From assembly GCA_943846675.1 (NCBI GenBank), contig OX044357.1, positions 868,001 to 932,000 of the forward strand: a stretch of DNA of 64,000 bases, in the 5' to 3' direction. Source of the DNA: UBA987 sp002292105. GTDB taxonomy: Bacteria; Bacteroidota; Bacteroidia; NS11-12g; UBA9320. A model generated the notes under the pieces. That model worked only from the letters and a program-made list of their open reading frames with translations. It had not been told where the DNA came from and did not search any database. The translations under genes were made by a program, and so were the position numbers. Shown here piece by piece: positions 36,654-44,984 of this stretch. Within the stretch, counting starts at the first letter, position 1, and every line of letters starts with the position of its first letter.

Positions 36654-39296
36654 TTAACTCATTTTGAATCCTATTTCATTGCGATCTAGTTTTTTAACTT
36701 CATCTGCTAATTTAATCGTTGCCAAATCGGCAGTGGTTAAGGTTGTGACCATTTTTTTGGTGCGTTTTGCGTTTGTAATGCCACTCATACGTAAATGTTG
36801 GTTACGCACGGCTTCTTCTACAATTTTTCGAACAGCCCGACCATTTCCAAAGTACTTGTCTCTGCTGTCAAACATGACCTGCATCATTTTGGCTAGCATC
36901 GTTTTGGCGCCCTTATCTGGTGTTAAGATATGTTCCGAAAACTGGTTAAGCGCAATTTCATACAAGTCGTTGGGTTCGAAATCTTCAAAAGTAAACGTTC
37001 GGTCAAATCGTGATTTTAAGCCTGGGTTCGACTCAATAAAGCGACGCATATTGTCTGTGTATCCGGCTGCGATAACAATAAAGTTACCACGATAGTCTTC
37101 CATTCGTTTTAAGATAATTTCAATAGCCTCTTTACCATAATCCGAGTTGCCTCCTTCTGTTAGCGAGTATGCTTCATCTATAAAAAGTACTCCGCCCATG
37201 GCCCGGTCAATAACCTCGCCCGTTTTTATTGCCGTTTGGCCGACATAACCGCCTACCAGCGACTGACGGTCACATTCTACTAAATTGCCGCGTTCAATAA
37301 TGCCTAACGCTTTATAGATTTGGGTCAATATTCTGGCAACGGTCGTTTTACCTGTTCCAGGATTTCCTGTAAACACCGCGTGCAAAGAGAATGTGTTTCT
37401 AAAATCTTTGCCCGTTTCTTTATAAAAGCGAACCAGCTTGATAAGGTCTTTAATTTCGTTTTTAACAGACTCAAGCCCCATCATGAGTTCCAGCTTGGCA
37501 ACAGACTCACGCAACAAGTCTTCGTCAATCGGTATGTCAGGAATAGCGTCTGGTTTAGAAATGGACAATTTGTCGACGTCTTCAACGGTAATGGTTGACA
37601 AGTCATCCATGCTTAGAGATTCTGGATTTTTTACTGCCATTACGCGAAGACCCAGGTTCATCTTGCACTCGTCCACGAGTGAATTGACCAAACGGGCATT
37701 CCCGAAAAACCTATCACGCTCTCGGTATGCATCAACCAATTTCTTGTATAGTTCTTCTTGGGCTTTCTCTTCAAAAGAAATGCCTCTTTTATCTGCTGAG
37801 TATTCAGCAATTTGTAAAAGCTCTTGAGGGATGTAATCGGCAAAATCAAAAACGACGTTAAACCTAGATTTTAAACCAGGGTTGGAGTTTATGAAGTTGT
37901 CCATTTCGTCAGGATAACCCGCAGCAATCACGGCCATATCTTCTTCGTCGGTCATTTCTTTCAGCAGTATTTCAATGGCCTCTTTGCCAAAATCCTTGGC
38001 GTCGTCATCTTTACGTGCTAACGCATAGGCTTCGTCAATAAAGAGGATGCCACCTTTGGCTTTTTTTATGGCAGCCTTGGTTTTTGGTGCTGTTTGACCA
38101 ATAAACTCTGCTACCAAGTCTGCACGATCTACTTCGTGCACATGACCTTTTGATAACAGGCCAAGGTTTTTATAAATTTTGCCAAGCTTTCGAGCTACGG
38201 TTGTTTTTCCCGTCCCTGGATTTCCACGGAAAACGGAATGAATATTTAGTGGTTCATTTTCTTCGATTCCTTTCTCTTTACGTAAAGAGATGAATTGAAG
38301 GTAATTGCTATACTCTTTAATGCGATCTTTCACCTCTTGAAGACCAATAAGGTCATTCATTTCAGTCATCACATCTTTTTCAGTGACTTTGGCTTCTTGC
38401 GACGGTTTTTTTGTAACGACTGGTTTGTTTTTTGGGGTGTCAGAAATCTTAAGTTCATCAACTTGTCGTACAATGGTGAAATCGGATTCCGAGGCCTCTA
38501 TGTAGTCGTCACCAATATTGAAATTCTTACTGGCAAGCAGTTTGTCTTGGAACAGGATGTCCATGTAATAACTGCCCTTTCCCCAGGTCCCAATTATATC
38601 AGATCCCCAGCCAACGGTTAATACAAATGTGGGTTCTTGTGGGTATACAAAAAAGAGTTTGGTAACCGTGCCTTTTAACAAATTGCCACTTGTTCTAAAA
38701 TTAAATGTCAATTCACACGTCCAATACTTGACATCTTGGATAAGGTTGTCTGCTTTTAATTCGGCCCAAATGTATCTGGTGAATTGGTGGTGGAAGGTGC
38801 GATAGTACCGACGACTGTCTATGAGTACGTTAGCGTCAGGGCCTTCATAAAACTTGATAGAATCAATCTTGAAATAAGGTTGGCCTAGACCAGATACAAC
38901 CCCAAAGTCTTGCACGTAAAAGTTCTTTTCTGCAATAAGTTCTCCGTCAACCCAAGCTTCCCATTTATAGGTTCCTTTGTTCCAAAACCCTCCAGAATTT
39001 CGTGTTCCCCAACCTTCTCGAATGAAAACATTTTGCGCATTGATAGAAACTGATCGGTCACAGTTGAGGTCACAGATCTCCTTTTTATTTTCATCAATAC
39101 ATTTTAGGTTCAATTTTAAAGGCCAATCTTCCTTTTTGAATTGCAGGTTATTAAACTTGAATTCGCAGTATACATAACCAACTTCCGCCTTGTCGAACAC
39201 AGAGCGGTACTTCTTTTTATTGTCGGCTAGCCATTCGGTAGAACCATACGTTTTGATTTCTACAAATTGATAATTTTTCGGTGTACGTAGTGTCAT
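36654..39296 (-). CDS. Tandem AAA+ ATPase (CbxX/CfxQ/SpoVK type) with duplicated N-terminal beta domains
   Basis: An 880-residue protein. Two related N-terminal domains lie at about 1-130 and 140-265; both end in a W-G-(T/S)-x-G-x-W-x-K-G-x-Y segment followed by a KNF strand. After a linker come two SpoVK/CbxX AAA+ modules: Walker A GNPGTGKTT at 358-366 and again near 640, Walker B GGILFIDEAYAL and GGVLFIDEAYSL, with arginine-finger segments SNPGLKSRFN and SNPGLKSRFD. Such ATPases remodel other proteins (for example Rubisco activase-type CbbX). What this one acts on is unknown. The N-terminal domain pair could be a target-recognition unit. Followed by a small outer-membrane gene. Confidence 0.9.
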   Translation of the reverse strand: MTLRTPKNYQFVEIKTYGSTEWLADNKKKYRSVFDKAEVGYVYCEFKFNNLQFKKEDWPLKLNLKCIDENKKEICDLNCDRSVSINAQNVFIREGWGTRNSGGFWNKGTYKWEAWVDGELIAEKNFYVQDFGVVSGLGQPYFKIDSIKFYEGPDANVLIDSRRYYRTFHHQFTRYIWAELKADNLIQDVKYWTCELTFNFRTSGNLLKGTVTKLFFVYPQEPTFVLTVGWGSDIIGTWGKGSYYMDILFQDKLLASKNFNIGDDYIEASESDFTIVRQVDELKISDTPKNKPVVTKKPSQEAKVTEKDVMTEMNDLIGLQEVKDRIKEYSNYLQFISLRKEKGIEENEPLNIHSVFRGNPGTGKTTVARKLGKIYKNLGLLSKGHVHEVDRADLVAEFIGQTAPKTKAAIKKAKGGILFIDEAYALARKDDDAKDFGKEAIEILLKEMTDEEDMAVIAAGYPDEMDNFINSNPGLKSRFNVVFDFADYIPQELLQIAEYSADKRGISFEEKAQEELYKKLVDAYRERDRFFGNARLVNSLVDECKMNLGLRVMAVKNPESLSMDDLSTITVEDVDKLSISKPDAIPDIPIDEDLLRESVAKLELMMGLESVKNEIKDLIKLVRFYKETGKDFRNTFSLHAVFTGNPGTGKTTVARILTQIYKALGIIERGNLVECDRQSLVGGYVGQTAIKTGEVIDRAMGGVLFIDEAYSLTEGGNSDYGKEAIEIILKRMEDYRGNFIVIAAGYTDNMRRFIESNPGLKSRFDRTFTFEDFEPNDLYEIALNQFSEHILTPDKGAKTMLAKMMQVMFDSRDKYFGNGRAVRKIVEEAVRNQHLRMSGITNAKRTKKMVTTLTTADLATIKLADEVKKLDRNEIGFKMS

Positions 39297-39406
39297 AGAC
39301 TTGGCTCAAATTTTATAAAAAACCTTTACAATACAGTAACAAATTTTGATGCAAGTATTTTTTTTACGAAAAACTCAAAAAACAAATGATAATTTAAAAA
39401 AAAGGG

Positions 39407-39414
39407 TAATTTTG
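39407..39414 (+). promoter_or_regulatory. tRNA operon -7 promoter element
   Basis: TAATTTTG, a clean TAnnTTTG match, ends 11 nt before the tRNA-Ser 5' end. An AT-rich stretch precedes it but no strong -33 TTTG is visible. Confidence 0.6.
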
Positions 39415-39425
39415 CCGACCCATTC

Positions 39426-39513
39426 GGTGAGGTGGGTGAGTGGCTTAAACCAGTAGTTTGCTAAACTGCCGTACCCCTAAAGGGTACCGCGGGTTCGAAT
39501 CCCGCCCTCACCG
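39426..39513 (+). tRNA. tRNA-Ser (GCT)
   Basis: The acceptor stem GGTGAGG (39426-39432) pairs with CCTCACC (39506-39512), with a G discriminator. The anticodon loop TTGCTAA holds GCT in a 5-bp stem (GTAGT/ACTGC). A long variable arm and a T-arm GCGGG-TTCGAAT-CCCGC complete a class II tRNA of 88 nt. The 3' CCA is not encoded. Confidence 0.95.
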
Positions 39514-39575
39514 CAATAGTTTTTTAGCTATTGGAAACGTGAAAACGTTGAAGATTTGTTAAAGGATAACCACTT

Positions 39576-39650
39576 CGGGGTGTAGCGTAGCCCGGTTATC
39601 GCGCCTGCTTTGGGAGCAGGAGGTCGCAGGTTCGAATCCTGCCACCCCGA
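39576..39650 (+). tRNA. tRNA-Pro (TGG)
   Basis: Acceptor stem CGGGGTG / CACCCCG, anticodon stem CCTGC/GCAGG with loop TTTGGGA (anticodon TGG), T-loop TTCGAAT. CCA is not encoded. It is the second of three tRNA genes in tandem. Confidence 0.95.
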
Positions 39651-39668
39651 CATATTTTATGACCTATT

Positions 39669-39742
39669 GGTCCAATAGCTCAACTGGATAGAGCAGCTGC
39701 CTTCTAAGCAGCAGGTTTCAGGTTCGAGTCCTGATTGGATCA
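39669..39742 (+). tRNA. tRNA-Arg (TCT)
   Basis: Acceptor stem GGTCCAA / TTGGATC (one G-U pair), anticodon stem GCTGC/GCAGC with loop CTTCTAA (anticodon TCT), T-loop TTCGAGT. CCA is not encoded. The accessory region starts directly after it, though no duplicated tRNA 3' end was found as an attachment site. Confidence 0.95.
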
Positions 39743-39747
39743 CAAGC

Positions 39748-39780
39748 AAGACCTATCTATTAAGTAGTTAGGTCTTTTTT
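39748..39780 (+). terminator. Rho-independent terminator of the tRNA operon
   Basis: Stem AAGACCTA (39748-39755) with TAGGTCTT (39769-39776), an additional CTA/TAG pair inside, then a T run. Confidence 0.88.
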
Positions 39781-39887
39781 ATGTCTATTGTATACGGTTA
39801 TGTATACGGTTTTTTGAATTTATCGATTGTCTATTTTCAAGTTAACTTAACTTTCCATGACAGCTATTCTAAGTATTGTCGCTTTGG

Positions 39888-40232
39888 TTATCCTTTTCTA
39901 CTTGGTTTAAACTTAATTACATCACCTTTATCAGTTCCACCAGACTTAAATTGTATGATAATACCTTCTGCTTCTGGAAACTTCTTTTTAGCTTTTCTAA
40001 TCATTTTATCTCTTGTTCCGACGTATTGGACGTCTACTGCAAACGTAGTTTTAACAGTTCCTAAGTATTCGTACTCCGACACTGGTTTACTATCAGTAAA
40101 AATGTATAATCCCTGCATTTGTTCGACTTCCCCTGTTGCCTTGGTAGGCTCATAACTTGTGATAGTAAATGCCATTAATGATGTTAGGACCACACCACAT
40201 ATGATTCCTAATGTTACCTTTTTCATACTCAA
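39888..40232 (-). CDS. Small exported protein of unknown function
   Basis: A 114-residue protein; ATG at 40232 or two codons later (MKKVTLG). The N-terminal 25 residues form an uncleaved or cleavable hydrophobic segment (VTLGIICGVVLTSLMAFTI). The remainder has beta strands around QMQGLYIFTDSKPVSEYEYLGT and a basic helix KMIRKAKKKFPEAEG, reminiscent of a small YbjQ/SoxR-like alpha+beta fold, but no family was firmly recognised. Probably periplasmic. Confidence 0.65.
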   Translation of the reverse strand: MSMKKVTLGIICGVVLTSLMAFTITSYEPTKATGEVEQMQGLYIFTDSKPVSEYEYLGTVKTTFAVDVQYVGTRDKMIRKAKKKFPEAEGIIIQFKSGGTDKGDVIKFKPSRKG

Positions 40233-40920
40233 ATATAATTAGCTTATAGAGACTAAAAGTATTCATGAGGAGACTATCATACGCTACCCTGTTAAATAGC
40301 ATTTAAACTTGGTCCTCATGATAATGGATTCTCATGTGGGGCGCCACTGTTGCACCCTCTGTCTCTTCCGGTGAATAACCCGTGTCGACCTATTAAACTC
40401 ATTAAAGTGAAAGACCTTTTCACACTTTTAGAATTTGCACTTGTGTAAAGTTTGGATTGCTGCGTTTCTGATGATATCCCCCAAACGTCTGAGATAGCCC
40501 CCTACCGCTCTATTTCAAAACTTGACAACAAAAGATAAAGTGTATCGCTTGGTTTCAATCGCTAAGGTATCAAACTTCTAGATGCCCCCTACCAATTGTA
40601 TTTCAACTCTGGTATTGATTCTGTATTTCGTCGGATGAGTTATCTGGTCAAATGAAATAACAAGGAAAGTGGGTTCTATTAAATCGTGTTTGGTTTGGGC
40701 TTCGTTCATTAATCGTCCTAATTGTTGTCCGTACGAGAATCCATTTGGTCAATTATCTTGTTCACTTCAGATTCTGTTGATCGTAGTTTACTCTGACAGT
40801 ATGCAATTACATTGGAAGCACGCTTTACTTTTTCGCCTAAGACATCTCCGCTTATTTGACTTTCAATTTAAGATAGAAATTCTCTATCTTTATAAACCAT
40901 TAATAAGAAGAAATAACTAA
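40233..40920. other. Gene-free 688-bp region with degenerate direct repeats
   Basis: No supportable gene. Visible structure: a 9-bp inverted pair TCATGAGGA / TCCTCATGA at about 40263-40321; and two similar stretches at 40493-40520 and 40581-40606 (GAT-[A]GCCCCCTACC ... TATTTCAA), with a shorter relative (GATATCCCCC) at about 40473. The right end, TTGACTTTC at about 40856-40864, may belong to the promoter of the downstream gene. Confidence 0.45.
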
Positions 40921-41952
40921 GTGAATTACAAACTCGAAGATGCAAAGAAAGCTTTGTATAAAATTAGTAACCCCTATCCGAGTAATTCATTAATTAACAA
41001 CTATAAAGACTTCTTGCAGGTTAGAGATTACTTGCATTTCTATCAATTCAATATTGTTGTCTTTAGAAAGCTTTTAAAATTAACTAATGATTTATGGCTT
41101 TCTAGTCAGCGCATCAGTCGTTACTCTCTAGTTGTAACATTAAAGAGGTATAGTAAAAACACGTCTGAATCATTTGACAATAAAACCAATCAAATGCTAT
41201 TTACACTGTTTCTCAACTCAATTGAGAACACAGATTTTGTGACCAAACGTCAGAGCCCACAAATTCAGCAATTAACTAACTCCTTGCTTAAAGACAGGAT
41301 ATTACCAGAGAAGCTTGTGATTTGGCTTTGTCAAAATACATACAAGTCGACACATATAATAAACAGGCTGTTACGATTTCCTGCAAAAAGTAAGGCAGTA
41401 TCAAAGTGGGCACTGAGTAATTTTGAAGAAGACAACTTGCGAAGTAGACGAGCTGAACTAATCGGTTGGGTCTTAAACCATAACCCAAATTATGTTGTGC
41501 CAGAGCGGATACTCGTTGCAGACTTTGAATACATGAATAAGGTGGATCGCCAAACGCTGAAGGATATCCAAGAATACAATACCTTTAGTCAAGAAGTAGA
41601 CAAAGAATTTGGTGACTTAATTGAAGACGAGGACGATCGATTTCAAGAGTATCGTGAACCAAAGTTCACACAACGGTTTTATTCAGTTCCTTTAGATTCA
41701 AAATACAGCGAATTGTGTCTTTCAGTACCAGATTTTGGTAGAATGGAACGTGACTTTTATTCAGGGTTAAACAACATCAGATTAATCACCATGCAATGGG
41801 GAATTTACTATTCCCATCTGCCTGATGATAAGAAAGTCGAGTTAATGAAACCCTATTTTAATGAAGAAACTTATTGGACAACTCTAAAAATTGCTAAGAA
41901 AATAAAGTCAGAAAATTTGTTGAAATGGCTTGTGCAAAAATTAGACAAATAG
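40921..41952 (+). CDS. Unrecognised helical protein (343 residues)
   Basis: Starts at GTG 40921 (an earlier start is excluded by in-frame stops). The product is lysine- and leucine-rich and almost wholly alpha-helical, with HEAT-like spacing of helices (residues about 100-210 contain LLKDRILPEKLVIWLCQNT and NRLLRFPAKSKAVSKWAL). An acidic stretch EFGDLIEDEDDRF lies near 235-247. No known domain was recognised. It overlaps the next reading frame but the likely start of that gene is 32 bp downstream, so they may form an operon. Possible accessory or mobile origin because of its position. Confidence 0.65.
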   Translation: MNYKLEDAKKALYKISNPYPSNSLINNYKDFLQVRDYLHFYQFNIVVFRKLLKLTNDLWLSSQRISRYSLVVTLKRYSKNTSESFDNKTNQMLFTLFLNSIENTDFVTKRQSPQIQQLTNSLLKDRILPEKLVIWLCQNTYKSTHIINRLLRFPAKSKAVSKWALSNFEEDNLRSRRAELIGWVLNHNPNYVVPERILVADFEYMNKVDRQTLKDIQEYNTFSQEVDKEFGDLIEDEDDRFQEYREPKFTQRFYSVPLDSKYSELCLSVPDFGRMERDFYSGLNNIRLITMQWGIYYSHLPDDKKVELMKPYFNEETYWTTLKIAKKIKSENLLKWLVQKLDK

Positions 41953-41984
41953 ATTTTAAGAACCATTATTTATTCACTTTAAAC

Positions 41985-42410
41985 ATGAAATCAAAACAGC
42001 CTCCCAGTATTACGGTACAATTTGAAAAAAAAAGCTGGATCCAGTATCACATTGATGGTAACAATAGGAATAACAGCCCTATTAATTTGGTATTGGTACC
42101 TCAAGAAGTTTACATGACTGTCAAATACAGTGATACTGGAGCCACGCATAGGTACGAGATAATGAAAAAAAACAAGGGTCTCCTTTTACACACAAATATA
42201 GTCCCCGACAAGAGAGGAAGAATGGAATTTGATAAGAAGTTTCTCTTAACAGCCCTCTGGCTTCACAGAGAAAAACGAGACAAAATAATGCGCTCAAAGA
42301 TAAAAAGGGATAGGGTTCGTGAAATAGTGGATGGAATGGGTCTTAGTAAATTACGAAATCGGCAAACAGAATCAGTCCCAATTGCAAAACAGCTTACGTT
42401 GGATTTGTAG
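41985..42410 (+). CDS. Unrecognised basic protein (141 residues)
   Basis: The preferred ATG is 41985 (MKSKQPPSITVQF); an upstream in-frame ATG at 41925 lies inside the previous gene. The protein has a beta-rich N-terminal half and a basic C-terminal half (RDKIMRSKIKRDRVREIVDGM), suggesting nucleic-acid contact, but no named domain. Likely co-transcribed with the preceding helical protein. Confidence 0.6.
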   Translation: MKSKQPPSITVQFEKKSWIQYHIDGNNRNNSPINLVLVPQEVYMTVKYSDTGATHRYEIMKKNKGLLLHTNIVPDKRGRMEFDKKFLLTALWLHREKRDKIMRSKIKRDRVREIVDGMGLSKLRNRQTESVPIAKQLTLDL

Positions 42411-42414
42411 ATGG

Positions 42415-42490
42415 AATTGGTGTGTGATTGAGCTCGGTTTAAGAACGTCTCGATAAACCGTCTTTCAATCCGGTTTTGTTGTGGTGCACT
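42415..42490. repeat. Imperfect dyad between convergent genes
   Basis: GATTGA-GCT-CGGTTTA and TAAACCG-TCTT-TCAATC form an imperfect stem around 42427-42472. It may serve as a terminator for both neighbours, or be a remnant of a cassette-end palindrome because CACAAC appears (minus strand) just beyond it; the second core is not seen. Confidence 0.4.
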
Positions 42491-42496
42491 CGTAAT

Positions 42497-42910
42497 TTAC
42501 TCACTAATTTTCCAAACAAAATTTCCGTTCAATCTAACCTGACTGCCAAGCCAAGATAAATCCTCTGAGCCTGGAATCTTCTTACCCAAAAGTGGAGTAA
42601 CTTCACCTCTAACACCATGAATGAGTTGTTCCTGTAAAATGACCATATCGATATTATAAACCAAACCCATAGGTTCTAGAATTTCACTCACTAACGTAAT
42701 AAGAAAATCAGCAGGATATCTCATCTCCGCAGCTACATAGAGTTTTCCATTTGTCAAACCAGATATCCCATTTTTTTTACAAAAATTTGCGATAAGCAAA
42801 TCATTGCTATTCAATCTTTCAATATTTACAACTAAGGTCGTAAAGACCAATTCTAACTCTTCTACATCCTTATATTGAACTTCATTCATCGTTGTTACTA
42901 TTTCAACCAT
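42497..42910 (-). CDS. Unrecognised protein (137 residues)
   Basis: An alpha/beta protein with the alternating pattern VEELELVFTTLVVNIERL, MRYPADFLITLVSEIL and VYNIDMVILQEQL. No signal peptide, membrane segment or known motif. It is the only gene between two convergent dyads. An ATG eight codons downstream (MNEVQYKD) is an equally possible start. Function unknown. Confidence 0.55.
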   Translation of the reverse strand: MVEIVTTMNEVQYKDVEELELVFTTLVVNIERLNSNDLLIANFCKKNGISGLTNGKLYVAAEMRYPADFLITLVSEILEPMGLVYNIDMVILQEQLIHGVRGEVTPLLGKKIPGSEDLSWLGSQVRLNGNFVWKISE

Positions 42911-43018
42911 TTTATCATCCGTTCTGACAAGGATTTGGCAGAGCGTAATAAAAAAGATTACAGAGTAAAATTATTAATAGCCAATTAAATTTGCGGTTTG
43001 GCTAGACTGGGTTTTAAT

Positions 43019-43465
43019 TCAGTTTGTGTTGGTTCCCGTTTTTATTGTTTCGAATACATTGACTCCCTTTTCACTTAAGTCTATAACTTCTTGCATTGTC
43101 ATTACTTCGCCAATATGTAATGCCCTATCCTTTTGTTCTTGAATACAATTTGAATGCCATGCAAAAATCCCATTGTTATCAAGCCAGTCAGTTTGCCAAA
43201 GCGCTCCATCATACCTTGTGATTATTACAAAATCATTAGAGTTTTCTGCATCTTCATTATACTCCAAACCTCCTTGAATTAGCTTTTCTATGTCAAATTC
43301 ATCAGCATTCATTCTGGCGACGCCAAATAGTTCATCATCCTCCTGATTATATATTCCAGCATCAATATCCCAATCAATTCGAAACTGATTACAACCACCA
43401 TAATACTTTGTGTCGATAATCTTTTTGTCGACAATCATATTCGCTAAATGTATATATATCGGCAT
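43019..43465 (-). CDS. Small acidic protein of a duplicated two-gene module, copy A (second gene)
   Basis: A 148-residue acidic protein with no named domain. It is a distant paralogue of the gene at 51655-52161: shared features are an MP-start, KKII...GG at the start, EDDEL and MNA in the middle, and N-x-F-V-I-x-x-R-Y-x-G-x-x-W-x-x-D-W near residue 95. It lies 3 bp downstream of the second module gene. The pairing of the same two genes twice argues for a joint function, such as a small toxin/antidote, immunity or regulatory pair (speculation). Confidence 0.65.
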   Translation of the reverse strand: MPIYIHLANMIVDKKIIDTKYYGGCNQFRIDWDIDAGIYNQEDDELFGVARMNADEFDIEKLIQGGLEYNEDAENSNDFVIITRYDGALWQTDWLDNNGIFAWHSNCIQEQKDRALHIGEVMTMQEVIDLSEKGVNVFETIKTGTNTN

Positions 43466-43468
43466 TTT

Positions 43469-43819
43469 CTATTTGAATTTTTCTAGTTTATTGAGTAAAT
43501 CAGCATTCAACTTCGTTTCAACTGGAATCAACATTACCCACTTTGCTGTGGTTTGAATCAAGTAATCGCCACCTCTGTTGATGACATAAGTGGCTCCATA
43601 AAATTCTTTGTCTTTGTTAAAATAGAGCACTTGATAATCTCTATATTTTGAGAAGTGAAAAAGGGTATTCAAATTGGTGTGTACAATTTGAAATAGATGG
43701 TTTCCATCACCTAATTTCAAATCGTGTACAATAACTCCAGTTCCCTTAAGTACTATGAGAGACGAGTCTATTTTTTTTGGTTCTAGTTCTTTGAAAGAAA
43801 GTTTGATAATAGATTTCAT
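43469..43819 (-). CDS. Small protein of a duplicated two-gene module, copy A (first gene)
   Basis: A 116-residue beta-rich protein, soluble, without known domains. Its first 68 residues are close to identical to the frameshifted copy at 52202-52580 (MKS-I-KLSFK-LEPKKIDSSL), including the HLFQIVHTNLNT segment. A 114-bp non-coding stretch upstream (43830-43943) is identical to that of the copy. Located immediately upstream of the acidic partner gene, likely one operon. Confidence 0.68.
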   Translation of the reverse strand: MKSIIKLSFKELEPKKIDSSLIVLKGTGVIVHDLKLGDGNHLFQIVHTNLNTLFHFSKYRDYQVLYFNKDKEFYGATYVINRGGDYLIQTTAKWVMLIPVETKLNADLLNKLEKFK

Positions 43820-43829
43820 ACAAATAAGG

Positions 43830-43943
43830 TTTAATTAAAAAAGCATTACTCGTATTTCTTAAAACCAATAGGATTGCAACGTTTATTTTGACTAATTGTC
43901 CGTATCGTTTTACCACCGTGGTGTCTTCACTCGGTTGGTACCT
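43830..43943 (-). repeat. 114-bp leader element, copy A (identical to 52591-52704)
   Basis: Without a mismatch to copy B over 114 bp while the neighbouring genes have diverged. Contains an 11-nt imperfect palindrome at about 43911-43921. Likely the promoter/regulatory leader or a mobile repeat edge. Confidence 0.8.
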
Positions 43944-44319
43944 TTTAAGGTTCGAAATACAATACAAAAGTAAGAAAAAGTATAATTACAAAAGACTCCA
44001 GTAGAAAATAAATTACCCTCAGTATCCATCACCTCAGACAATTTAGCTTTTAGGCAATACCTTTAAAGTAACATAGCACCATGGTGAATCGCCCGCTCAC
44101 AGGAATTTCAACTCGGTTTTTGTCCACTTTGATCTAAAAGTTTAGTCGTTCGCCAAGTCCTTTGCTCGTTAACAAAAATGCAAACGAATTCCAATTGGAA
44201 TTACTAATGTCTAATTGTGGACTGAGTATAACCACTATACCGTAAAACGCTTACAAATCTCGTCTGAGTATAATACTATGTTGTGAATTATTTATATTTG
44301 CCCTGCATTAAGAATCCAA

Positions 44320-44391
44320 ATGGATGCCAACCGACTTTTCCTTAAGCACGGTGGCCAAGATACAATGTGGGACTCCCAGTCCAAAAAGTAA
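44320..44391 (+). CDS. Possible 23-residue leader ORF
   Basis: ATG at 44320 to TAA at 44391 encodes MDANRLFLKHGGQDTMWDSQ plus a short SKK tail, between a candidate -7 element (44293-44300) and the 44448 gene. No ribosome-binding site is clear and the product resembles nothing known, so it may be chance. Confidence 0.2.
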   Translation: MDANRLFLKHGGQDTMWDSQSKK

Positions 44392-44447
44392 AAGGGATCC
44401 AATGTAATTTGTTTAATGCATGTTTTAATAACTTAAAAAATTAGAAT

Positions 44448-44732
44448 ATGTCTTTTAAAGTAGGAGAAAAAGTAGTGTGTGTAAATGACACTTGGTCCAG
44501 AAATGACGGTTATTGGAATTATCCGGAACTGAATCAAATTTATACCATTGAGTTTGTTATGTATGATGGTGCAGTAACCCTCGAGGAAATCGATAATTCT
44601 CACATAGACAAAGAGATACACGCTCGAGGGCAAAATGATCTAGCGGCATTCTTCCCACGGCATTTTAAGAAGGTAGATCAGATTCAACAGGAAAACCTTA
44701 TTGAAAGAGCGTTAGAAGTTGTACACTTTTAG
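44448..44732 (+). CDS. Small KOW/SH3-like hypothetical protein
   Basis: A 94-residue protein. The N-terminal SFKVGEKVVCVND and LNQIYTIEFVMYDGAVTLEEID segments follow the pattern of a small SH3-like barrel (FxVGDxVVCV) found in many phage or accessory proteins. The C-terminal half is helical. No catalytic residues. It is preceded by a possible short leader ORF and followed by an attC-like palindrome candidate. Confidence 0.6.
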   Translation: MSFKVGEKVVCVNDTWSRNDGYWNYPELNQIYTIEFVMYDGAVTLEEIDNSHIDKEIHARGQNDLAAFFPRHFKKVDQIQQENLIERALEVVHF

Positions 44733-44781
44733 AGCGGTTCAGACTGTTATTGAACTGTAGTTATGTGTGTTCGTTTCATTT

Positions 44782-44846
44782 TGGTAACGGTTTTGCTATG
44801 CGCTTTGTCCCTAAGCGCAGAGCATTGCGTTTAGGTTTTGTTAGGT
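44782..44846 (+). repeat. Weak attC-like palindrome candidate
   Basis: TAAC at about 44785 and GTTAGGT (GTTRRRY match) at 44840-44846 flank a hairpin GCGCTT (44800-44805) / AAGCGC (44813-44818). Arms beyond the inner hairpin are poor, so only a candidate. Confidence 0.35.
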
Positions 44847-44984
44847 GGTTTTTCCTTAAATAGTGAAATATTTTTGCTATTGATTATCTCACTTATACTC
44901 CTTAAAAAACTCATCAAACCATTCTTCACGATTTCTATTTCATCATCTTATAAAAATGACTTTTTTGCTGACGATCTACACTTT

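Larger units (their letters stand above)
43820..44447. other. Gene-free 628-bp region: duplicated leader, possible palindrome, small ORF
   Basis: 43830-43943 is identical to 52591-52704 and includes an ACCAC-C-GTGGT palindrome. Further right, TTTAGCTTTTAG near 44042-44053 and CTAAAAGTTTAG near 44134-44145 are partly complementary, and GAATCGCCCGCTCACAGG (44086-44103) resembles the loop of the palindrome at 46416-46550. CTGAGTATAA occurs twice (44221, 44264). TATATTTG at 44293-44300 may be a -7 element for the 44448 gene, and a 23-codon ORF lies at 44320-44391. Confidence 0.5.

Noticed and set aside
40233..40920. Possible CRISPR array in the repeat-bearing gap
   Set aside because: Only two or three degenerate copies with unequal spacing and no cas genes nearby.
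43746..43967. Short ORF across the identical leader, found also at 52552-52752
   Set aside because: The two frames look conserved only because the DNA is identical; no start site or known family, and it overlaps the start of the real module gene.
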